A stretch of DNA of 64,000 nt, taken from the NCBI GenBank assembly GCA_013289615.1, contig JABCZO010000001.1:62001-126000 (forward strand), read 5' to 3'. How positions within the stretch are numbered: position 1 is the stretch's first letter; each line of letters begins with the position of its first letter. Under the pieces are notes generated by a model. It was given only the letters and a program-made list of their open reading frames with translations. It had not been told where the DNA came from and searched no databases. This DNA comes from Gammaproteobacteria bacterium. Lineage in GTDB: Bacteria > Pseudomonadota > Gammaproteobacteria > Steroidobacterales > Steroidobacteraceae. Position numbers and translations under genes: made by a program. This document shows positions 57,242 through 64,000 of this stretch, piece by piece.

Positions 57242-58909
57242 ATGTGCTCGCCAAAATTGTGGTGTGTGCTCCTGGCATTTTCTTGCATCGCGGCTGCTCC
57301 GCTGGCCTTAGCTCAAAGCGCCAGGCCCGCTGACGAGTCGACACCGTCAGATTCGACCGCTAAGGGGGCCGCCGAGAACGAGGTCCAGCAACTGCGCCGT
57401 GAGGTGACGGAACTGCAGGCGCAGATCCGGTACCTCGCTCAGGCCAGCAGCCGGAAGGAGGCCGGTGAGGCTCACCTGCTGCCAGCCAGCGATGTGGTGG
57501 CGAGTACCGCGGGTACGGATGCCGACAGCGCATCGACGCCCGTCAGCCGCGCGGACCTCGACGCCCTTCAGAAACAAATCGATGCCCTCAAGAGCAAGGC
57601 CGGCAGCGCCGATGTCGCCGCCCTCCAAAAGCAGGTGGACGCTCTGCAGAAAAAGTCGAGCGAAGCCCCCACAGCCGGTTGGAACGGCGAGCACTTTTTC
57701 CTGAGAAGTACCGACGGCAACTTCACGCTCATGCCGGTCGGCTACATGGATGGACAATACAACATCTACAACAATACCTATGGCGCACCTCCGGATTCGT
57801 TCTCCATCACGCGTGCGCGCTTCGGATTTCAGGGCAACTACGGCAAGCAGCTCGACTATGCCCTCATAATCGAGACGATCGCGTCCCCCACCGTGCGCGA
57901 TGCGTATATCGATTTCAAGCCCTGGAAGGCCTTCAGCATCCTCGGCGGCGTGTTCAAGGTGCCGTTCTCGATGGAAGTCGGAACCGCGGACACAAACGTG
58001 GAATTCTATAACCGCTCCATCGTCTCCAACCTCTATCCGGACGCCGGCGGAGCCTTCCGCGCTCCTGGGATCGAGGCTCACGGTGAACTGGCGCAAGGCA
58101 CCGTGGAATACTGGGCCGGGGTGTTCAATGGGCAGGGGCTCATAGCCAGCGGAACCACGAATGAACCCGAGGTGGTCGGCCGGTTACGCGTTTCCCCGTT
58201 CAAGACGACGAACATCAGCTGGCTGAAGACGCTGGGTGTCGGTGGTTCCTACGAGCACAGCCGATCCCGGGGCCTGTCGAACGAACTGAGCTACAGCGGC
58301 GCCGTCAACGATGGCACCTTTACGTTCTTTCCGCAGTTCCGGATCAATGGCAACGTCGATCGATATAACGCCTTCCTGTCGTGGCTGAGCGGGCCGTTGG
58401 GGATTCGCGCCGAATATGCGCATCTGCAGCAGGATCGAAGCAATGTCGGCTCGTTGACCACCGGCGGCATTGGCTTCAACAGCCTGCCTTCGGTGACGGG
58501 CGAGGGCTTTTACGTGTCGGCGATCTATTTCCTCACCGGGGAAAATGATCCGCTGAACGCGGTGCCGCGGGTTCGGCACCCGGTGATAGGCCCGGCTTCT
58601 CCCGGAGAGTCGGGGGCCCCAGGCTGGGGCGCCTGGGCGCTCAAGTTCCGCTATGCCAGGCTGCAGGGGGATGCACCAGGTCTGACCTGTAATGCCGCCA
58701 CCATCCCCGCCTGCCCGATCACGCCGGTCATCTCACCGGGATTCTTCGACCACACCGATCAGTTCAATTTCGGAGTGAACTGGTACCTGAATTACTGGGT
58801 TCTGGTCAAATCGGAAGTGAACCTGGATCGGCTCAAGGAGCCCAGCGTTCAGGGCATTCTGCCCCACAACTATTATGTGTTTCTCGAAACCCTGCAGTTT
58901 CGGTTTTGA
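57242..58909 (+). CDS. Phosphate-selective porin O/P family outer-membrane protein
   Basis: 555 residues. The ATG at 57242 has a GAAGGGAA ribosome site. A signal peptide (WCVLLAFSCIAAAPLALA) is followed by a coiled-coil region (about 45-135; QQLRREVTELQAQI, DALQKQVDALQKK). A beta-barrel of the OprO/OprP class (about 155-555) contains SITRARFGFQGNYGKQLDYALI and VFKVPFSMEVG and ends in an aromatic strand (FLETLQFRF). The family includes anion and pyrophosphate porins, but many members have unknown substrates. The leading coiled coil is typical of trimeric porins. Possibly under control of the adjacent two-component system. Confidence 0.9.
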   Translation: MCSPKLWCVLLAFSCIAAAPLALAQSARPADESTPSDSTAKGAAENEVQQLRREVTELQAQIRYLAQASSRKEAGEAHLLPASDVVASTAGTDADSASTPVSRADLDALQKQIDALKSKAGSADVAALQKQVDALQKKSSEAPTAGWNGEHFFLRSTDGNFTLMPVGYMDGQYNIYNNTYGAPPDSFSITRARFGFQGNYGKQLDYALIIETIASPTVRDAYIDFKPWKAFSILGGVFKVPFSMEVGTADTNVEFYNRSIVSNLYPDAGGAFRAPGIEAHGELAQGTVEYWAGVFNGQGLIASGTTNEPEVVGRLRVSPFKTTNISWLKTLGVGGSYEHSRSRGLSNELSYSGAVNDGTFTFFPQFRINGNVDRYNAFLSWLSGPLGIRAEYAHLQQDRSNVGSLTTGGIGFNSLPSVTGEGFYVSAIYFLTGENDPLNAVPRVRHPVIGPASPGESGAPGWGAWALKFRYARLQGDAPGLTCNAATIPACPITPVISPGFFDHTDQFNFGVNWYLNYWVLVKSEVNLDRLKEPSVQGILPHNYYVFLETLQFRF

Positions 58910-59056
58910 TCGGGGACCTAGAGCACATCGCATGAGCGCGTCGCCAGTTGCTATGAGAGCCGGCACGGGTGAATCCGATGGTGCTGCGGACCCCTGGAAC
59001 AATTGCTGTGGAATAAGGCTATTTGGCACGCGCCAGATATCGTTGGAGGAGATTGG

Positions 59057-61018
59057 ATGAAAACTAGAATGGTTCCGCTTCGAAACCTAGTCGCCCTGTT
59101 CGGAGTGTTATTCCTCCTGAACAGTTGCGGAAGTAGTCCCTCTGGCTGTCCGGTCTGCGGCACGCAGAAGAACGGGCCGATCGGATTGATCGATGTCATG
59201 CTGGTGCCGGAGCACAATCCCAACGGTGAGCCCGGCGGCCCGTTCAATATTTTCGACATCAGCTGGGTGGATCCGACCAACCGCTCCTTCTTCGTGACGG
59301 ATCGCATCGGCCTCGACGTCCCCGTGTTCAGCACGGTGTCCGACGTCGCGCTGTGGGCCGTCGGCGGCGACAATTCCGTTGCCGAGGGGGGGAACAACGC
59401 CAGCGTGTGCTGGGTGGATACCTCGAAAGGGACCACGGCCGGCGAGACCATTCCACCGATCACCACCGCGCAGGGCAACTACACCCGCTTTGGATGCAAG
59501 ACCAATACCTTCCGTCTTCCGGGTTTCTTCGGTCCCAACGGCCATTTCGGCGGATTCCTGGGCGGCCAATGCTGTGCCTCGCGTGCCAACAACCTGAACC
59601 CGCTGACGGGCCCGAACGGCCTCGAGGTCTCGAACGATGGAAATTTCATGTTCGTCGGCAATGGCAGCTCGGCACTGTTCGTTTTCGACCTGGCACCGAT
59701 GATCAGCAGCAACTACACCAAGGCACCTCTTCTGACCGCTGTCATACCGACGGGCACGTCCCCCGACTACGACGGACCTAATGGCATCTCCGCGTGCATG
59801 GCGTCTGCGGACGGCAGAGCCTTCGCTGACCCCACCTGCGGCGATTTGCGCGCCGATGAACTGGCTACCACCGGTGGCGTCGTGGCATTCCCGCAGGACG
59901 GTGCCTCCCATTTTCTGGTGGCGATCATCAATGGCGACCCGGGATTACCCTTTGTCAGCATCATCGATGCCACCGGGATCGTCACGCGGTCGGCCAACAA
60001 CATGCTTGGGCACTGTCTGCCCTATGCATCCGCGACATACGTGGCCGCTGACGCCGGCACTCAGGCGCCCTTCAGTCCCGGCGGCCCGGTGTCAACGTTT
60101 CCCGCGAACTACGCCTCCTGCATTCTGGGACAGATCTACTACGACGCTGCAGCGCAAAATGACACCACCGTCCTCATTGATGACGGCGGCGCCAATGGAC
60201 CCGTCGCAAGCCCGGCATTCCCCTGCCCCGATCCTTCGCTTCAGTTCATCGGCACACCTGGCGTGCCGGGGCCAGCCGTGCCAACCGGCGCCTCCGGCCA
60301 TGGGGCGGGTGTCAACCCGGATGTCCCGTGCCATCACGGCCCGCAGCTCACGGCAACCACCACTGGCGCGGCCGGCGGAGTCTTCTGCGCGGCCGGCCCC
60401 GGCTCGCCGGCTGGCTGCGTCGGTGCGATCGCGCCAGCCGGGTTGGGCGGGATGGTCTTCTACCCTCCCACCCACACCTTCCTGCTGACCAACGGCAATG
60501 CGACCGGTGACATCACCGTCGGCAGCGTCGACGTCATCGATCCGCTGCACCCGATCAAGGTCGCCGGTGTCACCAAATACGTGCCAGCAATCATCAACAG
60601 TTTCCCGATCTACAATTGCATGCCTACCGGCGTGAATGTCGGCCCGGGCACGGATGTGCTCGTGGGATGTGCGGATCATGACGGGCGGGCTTTCGCACCC
60701 TCCACCGTCATCATCAATGGCACCACCGGCGCCGTCATCACGACCATCAACAATGTCGGATTCGTAGATGAGACCTGGTACAACCCCGGCGACAACACCT
60801 ACTACCTGGGGGCCAGGGACATGCCCACCGGCCCGGTGCTGGGCGTAATCGATGCCGGAACCCGAATGTGGCTGCAAAACGTCCCGACCAACGGCAACGC
60901 CCACAGCGTCGCGGCCGATCCGATCAACAATCACATCTTCGTGCCGCTGCCCTCGGGTGGCCAAAACTGTGAAACCGTCAACGCCGATGGTTGCGTGGGC
61001 GTGTATGCAGCGCTGTAG
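59057..61018 (+). CDS. Large lipoprotein, beta-propeller-like, unrecognised family
   Basis: 653 residues from ATG 59057, which has a strong GGAGGAG ribosome site. Lipoprotein signal with lipobox LLNSC near residue 25. The mature protein is rich in Gly, Pro, Asn and Cys. It contains recurring phrases such as NGLEVSNDGNFMFVGNGSSALFVFDL, HTFLLTNGN, SVDVIDPLHPIKV and HSVAADPINNHIFVPLPSGG, which look like YVTN-type propeller blades. Many paired cysteines suggest disulfides. Exported and probably outer-membrane linked. It follows the porin gene by about 150 bases, so a joint role is likely. Function unknown. Confidence 0.78.
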   Translation: MKTRMVPLRNLVALFGVLFLLNSCGSSPSGCPVCGTQKNGPIGLIDVMLVPEHNPNGEPGGPFNIFDISWVDPTNRSFFVTDRIGLDVPVFSTVSDVALWAVGGDNSVAEGGNNASVCWVDTSKGTTAGETIPPITTAQGNYTRFGCKTNTFRLPGFFGPNGHFGGFLGGQCCASRANNLNPLTGPNGLEVSNDGNFMFVGNGSSALFVFDLAPMISSNYTKAPLLTAVIPTGTSPDYDGPNGISACMASADGRAFADPTCGDLRADELATTGGVVAFPQDGASHFLVAIINGDPGLPFVSIIDATGIVTRSANNMLGHCLPYASATYVAADAGTQAPFSPGGPVSTFPANYASCILGQIYYDAAAQNDTTVLIDDGGANGPVASPAFPCPDPSLQFIGTPGVPGPAVPTGASGHGAGVNPDVPCHHGPQLTATTTGAAGGVFCAAGPGSPAGCVGAIAPAGLGGMVFYPPTHTFLLTNGNATGDITVGSVDVIDPLHPIKVAGVTKYVPAIINSFPIYNCMPTGVNVGPGTDVLVGCADHDGRAFAPSTVIINGTTGAVITTINNVGFVDETWYNPGDNTYYLGARDMPTGPVLGVIDAGTRMWLQNVPTNGNAHSVAADPINNHIFVPLPSGGQNCETVNADGCVGVYAAL

Positions 61019-61046
61019 TTAGCCGGCGGGAAGTGCTTTTGAATTG

Positions 61047-61078
61047 GGGAGCCCCACGTGCACGGACGTGGGGCTCCC
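61047..61078. terminator. Strong hairpin between convergent genes
   Basis: A perfect 13-bp stem (GGGAGCCCCACGT / ACGTGGGGCTCCC) with a 6-base loop lies between the stop of the lipoprotein gene and the stop of the minus-strand NTF2-like gene. It lacks a T-run on either strand but is well placed as a bidirectional terminator. Confidence 0.6.
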
Positions 61079-61097
61079 ATTCCCCAAGGCCGCGGGC

Positions 61098-61589
61098 TTA
61101 CCGGACCAGCGTCTCCTGATAGCGCATCATCTGCCATTGTCCGTTCTGCCTGGTCCAAAGCTCACCGACGAACACCCTGCGGAAACGAAGCGCTGAGTTT
61201 TTTGGAAATTGCATGCTGCTCTCGTAGGTAACGAACGCATGGTCCGGCCCGAGCGGCTGCACCTGAAAGAACTGAAGCAGGTAATCGGTGTACATGCAGT
61301 GCTCGACTTCGCCGAGAACGTGACGCCTGGAGCGCTCGCCCTCGCCGTCGGATTCCACCGCCTGGAAATCGTCGGTCAGGAATTTTGCGTAACCTTCCTT
61401 GTCTTTCTTCTTGAACATTTCCCAGGCGGCGCGCACGTTCGCCTCGAGCAGCTTGGCCAGATTGGACGGCGCCACGGTCTTGTTGGACGGCGTGCTGGCA
61501 GGCGTATTGTCCGCCGGTGCGGGTTGCAGCGCGAATGCCAGACACGGCAGCGCAAGCGCGACAATAGAAGACAGCATCCAATTACGCAT
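61098..61589 (-). CDS. Secreted SnoaL/NTF2-like (DUF4440-type) protein
   Basis: 163 residues; ATG 61589 follows a GGAGGGA ribosome site. A signal peptide (SSIVALALPCLAFA) precedes a single NTF2-like domain: LEANVRAAWEMFKKKDKEGYAKFLTDDFQAVESDGEGE, CMYTDYLLQFFQVQPLGPDHAFVTYES and RRVFVGELWTRQNGQWQMMRYQET. Periplasmic; the ligand is unknown. Divergent from the gene at 61769. Confidence 0.8.
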   Translation of the reverse strand: MRNWMLSSIVALALPCLAFALQPAPADNTPASTPSNKTVAPSNLAKLLEANVRAAWEMFKKKDKEGYAKFLTDDFQAVESDGEGERSRRHVLGEVEHCMYTDYLLQFFQVQPLGPDHAFVTYESSMQFPKNSALRFRRVFVGELWTRQNGQWQMMRYQETLVR

Positions 61590-61768
61590 CGCTTCCCTCC
61601 ACAAATGAGCCGCCGCGAATCCTACAGCCTGGCGCCTGACACTCAAAGCAGAGTTGATGATCGCACGATGAAATACCTCATGATTTCCCGTCTGAATCGG
61701 GTTGCTGCTCCCTGGGGTCTCGGCTACCATGCAACCGTGCTGCGGAGCGCTAACCAGGGGACGAAACG

Positions 61769-62350
61769 ATGAAAACAATCCCACTGCTACTGCTCGTGTC
61801 GCTGGCGTCGGCCTCTGTTGGGTTCACGCAGTCGGCGCCGCAGCCAGCCCCATCGGCACATGAATGGCAGCAATCGCAGAAGACCGATACCGGCCGCACA
61901 TTTACCTACACGCAATTCACCCTGGTGGGAACGTTCGTGACGCCGCCGCACGATCCGGTCGCCAATCGCCCCACCCTGGCGCTGGATTGCATTCCCGCCA
62001 ACGGCTCTCACCGCGCCAAGGGCAGGCTGCTGGCCGGAAATCTTCTCGTCGGAACGACGCTGAAGATCGTCTACGTCGAGCCGGAAGAGATTCGTGGTAC
62101 CTCCTACTTTCCAAAGGTTGCAGTCCGTTATCACACGGACGGCGGCAAGGATATGGAGGATAACTGGACGCCCGGAACGGACAAGACTTCTGTGGCCATT
62201 CCCACCGATGTCCTGAAGCAACAGCTGCGTGCTCACAGCGTAGCAATCACAGCCGATGATGACCGCGGATCGCCGGTTGCCATGCGGTTCGACATACCCG
62301 ATCCGACGCTGGTCGAACAAGGCTGTCATCTGGATGAGCACAAGAAGTGA
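61769..62350 (+). CDS. Hypothetical secreted protein
   Basis: 193 residues with a signal peptide (KTIPLLLLVSLASASVGFTQS) and an AGGGGA ribosome site. The mature part has a beta-rich pattern (TFTYTQFTLVGTFVTPP, ALDCIPANGS..KGRLLAGNLLVGTTLKIVYVEPEEI, SVAIPTDVLKQQLRAHSVAITADDD) resembling small periplasmic proteins of unknown function. It lies 17 bases before the FAH-family gene and is probably co-transcribed with it. Confidence 0.75.
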   Translation: MKTIPLLLLVSLASASVGFTQSAPQPAPSAHEWQQSQKTDTGRTFTYTQFTLVGTFVTPPHDPVANRPTLALDCIPANGSHRAKGRLLAGNLLVGTTLKIVYVEPEEIRGTSYFPKVAVRYHTDGGKDMEDNWTPGTDKTSVAIPTDVLKQQLRAHSVAITADDDRGSPVAMRFDIPDPTLVEQGCHLDEHKK

Positions 62351-62367
62351 GATCGCGGAGATGAGAC

Positions 62368-63420
62368 ATGAACAACAGCCGTCGTAAGTTCCTGGCGGGC
62401 GCCGCCGCAGGAGCATCGCTCGCGGGCGTCGCTGCTGCCGCCGCCAGCGCGGCTGCCTCCGACACCGAGGTCGGCCTGGCACGCCGACTCAAGCGCTCGC
62501 CCGCTTCCAATGAAATGCCGCGTGGTATGACGCTCCTGTCCATACGCTCATCGAACGGGGATACCCTCGGCGTCAAGACCGATCACGGCATCCTCGACGT
62601 GCGGCGCGCATCGCTTGCGCTGCGGCTGCCGGTGCCCTTGACGCTCGACGCTCTGCTACAGGATGGCGGCGCCGCCGAAGTGGCGCAGCTCGTCGCCGCG
62701 GCGCGCAAGTCGCGCCACGCCGACAGTCTGTACGTGGATGAGTCGACGATCACGCACGGACGCCTGTTCGCCGACCCCGGCAAGATCGTATGCATCGGGC
62801 TGAACTATCGCGAGCACGCCAAGGAAGCCGGTGAGAAGGTACCGGCGGTGCCGATCCTGTTCAACAAATACAACAACGCGCTCACCAGTCATGGCACCAC
62901 GATCCACCTGCCGACGAGCGATGTGGCGACCAAGTTCGATTACGAGGTGGAGCTGCTGGTCGTCATCGGCAAGCGCGCGCATAACGTGAGCATCGAAGAC
63001 GCGCGCAAGTGCGTCGCCGGTTATTGCAGCTCTAACGATTTTTCGGCGCGTGATCTGCAGCTCGAGCTCGACGGCCACCAGTGGATGATCGGCAAGACGC
63101 TCGACGATTTTGCACCGATCGGTCCCTACTTCGTCTGCGCCGACCTGGTAGAGGATCCGAATAACCTCAATATCGAATGTCGCGTCAATGGCGAGCCGCG
63201 CCAGCACTCCAACACCAGCTTTCTGGTGTACAACACCGACTTTCTCGTGTCCTACATCAGCCGGCATTTTCCCCTCGATCCGGGCGACCTGATATTCACC
63301 GGAACACCGCCGGGGGTGATCCTCGGCATGCCCAAGGAAAAGCAGGTGTGGCTCAAGGCGGGTGATCAGATCGCCTGCTCGGTCGGCAATCTTGGCGAAT
63401 TGCGGTTTACGCTCGCCTGA
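62368..63420 (+). CDS. Fumarylacetoacetate hydrolase family protein with Tat signal
   Basis: 350 residues. The N-terminus MNNSRRKFLAGAAAGASLAG is a twin-arginine signal. The FAH domain (about 130-350) shows GKIVCIGLNYREHAKEAG, FNKYNNALTSHG, FDYEVELLVVIGKRA (metal-binding Glu residues), DFSARDLQ, GKTLDDFAPIGPY and FTGTPPGVILGM. Cytosolic relatives act as hydrolases, decarboxylases or isomerases of beta-diketo acids in aromatic breakdown. Export through Tat is unusual for this family and implies a folded metalloenzyme in the periplasm. Substrate unknown. Confidence 0.9.
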   Translation: MNNSRRKFLAGAAAGASLAGVAAAAASAAASDTEVGLARRLKRSPASNEMPRGMTLLSIRSSNGDTLGVKTDHGILDVRRASLALRLPVPLTLDALLQDGGAAEVAQLVAAARKSRHADSLYVDESTITHGRLFADPGKIVCIGLNYREHAKEAGEKVPAVPILFNKYNNALTSHGTTIHLPTSDVATKFDYEVELLVVIGKRAHNVSIEDARKCVAGYCSSNDFSARDLQLELDGHQWMIGKTLDDFAPIGPYFVCADLVEDPNNLNIECRVNGEPRQHSNTSFLVYNTDFLVSYISRHFPLDPGDLIFTGTPPGVILGMPKEKQVWLKAGDQIACSVGNLGELRFTLA

Positions 63421-63511
63421 CACGCTCAGTAACGATCGCAGGGATCCGCAACCGTGTCACATCATTACCTGCGCCACGTTCGCCAGATTCGGCACATGCC
63501 ATCGATGGCAA

Positions 63512-63531
63512 GCCTAAGCGAATGTGCAATT
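63512..63531 (+). promoter_or_regulatory. Copy 2 of the 20-bp element, upstream of dctA
   Basis: Identical over 20 bases to 56803-56822, with partial similarity continuing to about 63575. It lies about 90-110 bases before the expected dctA start, a natural position for an activator site. Confidence 0.6.
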
Positions 63532-63619
63532 TCCCAATGCGGATCCTCATCGTACAAGTGACATTCGGCCGCACCTGATGTGCCGAATATAACAATTCGA
63601 TCTTGCCGGGGAATCAATC

Positions 63620-64000
63620 ATAAAATCCAGTGCATCCCGCTTCTACCTTGTCGTACTGAGCGGCATCGTTGCGGGCGTGCTGCTTGGCTACTTCTGGCCT
63701 GCAGCTGGAATCGCCCTGAAGCCGCTCGGCGATGGGTTCATTGCGCTGATTAAAATGCTGATTGCACCGGTGATCTTTTTCACCGTGGTTCTGGGGATCG
63801 CCAGTGGTGCCCATGCCAGGCAGGTCGGCCGAGTCGCGCTGAAGGCGGTCATCTACTTCGAGGTCGTTTCTACATTCGCTCTGGTCATCGGACTGTTCGT
63901 CATCAACGGACTGAAGCCGGGCAACGGATTCAACGCGGATCCCGCCACGCTCGATGCGGGAGCCGTCGCCAAGTACGCGGCGCAGGCGAAGGAACAGTCC
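63620..64000 (+). CDS. dctA: C4-dicarboxylate transporter DctA, N-terminal part
   Basis: Runs off the right edge. The visible 127 codons match Dct[22 protein letters not shown] (helix 1), [52 protein letters not shown] and [23 protein letters not shown]. It imports succinate, fumarate and malate with protons or sodium. The frame opens after a TAA at 63590-63592 and has no ATG, GTG or TTG before the first helix. With GGGGA at 63608-63612, the expected initiator is ATA at 63620 (or ATC at 63617). This may be a rare start codon, a mutation or a sequence error. Confidence 0.9.
   Translation, partial: MKSSASRFYLVVLSGIVAGVLLGYFWPAAGIALKPLGDGFIALIKMLIAPVIFFTVVLGIASGAHARQVGRVALKAVIYFEVVSTFALVIGLFVINGLKPGNGFNADPATLDAGAVAKYAAQAKEQS

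Overview
The window is a GC-rich, densely packed chromosomal segment with both strands used about equally. Its gene content suggests a free-living Gammaproteobacterium, possibly of the Steroidobacterales/Xanthomonadales sort: a TonB-dependent receptor beside a TPR sulfotransferase, many secreted proteins, and GGDEF/EAL and YajQ c-di-GMP proteins. I could run no database search; the taxon is an impression from family content. I see no transposase, integrase, rRNA, tRNA or CRISPR array.

Layout. 1-6.1 kb: end of a GH144-type glucanase, a GH15 glucoamylase, an SbmA/YddA-type ABC transporter with a degenerate ATPase, and a CocE/NonD-family protein that appears to have lost its catalytic Ser and His. 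6.1-9.1 kb: a GGDEF-EAL protein whose N-terminus carries five tandem 17-18-residue repeats. 9.5-14.2 kb: an OmpA-domain lipoprotein, two caspase-fold proteins and a DUF3291 protein. 14.2-18.9 kb: a large GH94 enzyme resembling 1,2-beta-oligoglucan phosphorylase, divergent from an XRE-cupin regulator and a GNAT acetyltransferase. With the GH144 gene this suggests use of beta-1,2-glucan. 18.9-27.2 kb: YajQ, an SRPBCC/ArsR pair, a DHFR-like reductase, an M61 peptidase, an MFS permease, a betaine-homocysteine methyltransferase-like protein, a threonine-dehydratase-like enzyme and an unknown membrane protein. 27.7-32.6 kb: TonB-dependent receptor and TPR sulfotransferase.

32.6-38.7 kb is the most interesting part: six minus-strand genes, mostly overlapping by a few bases. 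They encode an OPA-type permease, a TmpA-like 2-oxoglutarate dioxygenase, a TmpB/PhnZ-like HD oxygenase, an enolase-superfamily protein, a TIGR03364-type FAD oxidoreductase and phosphonoacetaldehyde hydrolase (PhnX). Together they look like a dual-route operon for (N-methylated) aminoethylphosphonates. One route would be oxygenative, giving phosphate plus glycine or glycine betaine. The other would be hydrolytic through phosphonoacetaldehyde. The enolase-superfamily member has no assigned step. A Rieske oxygenase of the choline/betaine type (40.4 kb) and the betaine-homocysteine methyltransferase (24.4 kb) could use the betaine released.

38.8-53 kb: exonuclease III, small conserved proteins, a third caspase-fold protein with Sel1 repeats, a glutamine-rich secreted protein, a class III aminotransferase behind a TPR remnant, a membrane protein, a decayed DUF1624-type gene and a secreted cupin. 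52.5-64 kb: a LuxR-type response regulator facing a large hybrid histidine kinase, an OprO/P-like porin, a large lipoprotein, small secreted proteins, a Tat-exported FAH-family enzyme and the start of dctA. An identical 20-bp element lies upstream of both the porin and dctA, pointing to shared regulation. DctA appears to lack a standard start codon.
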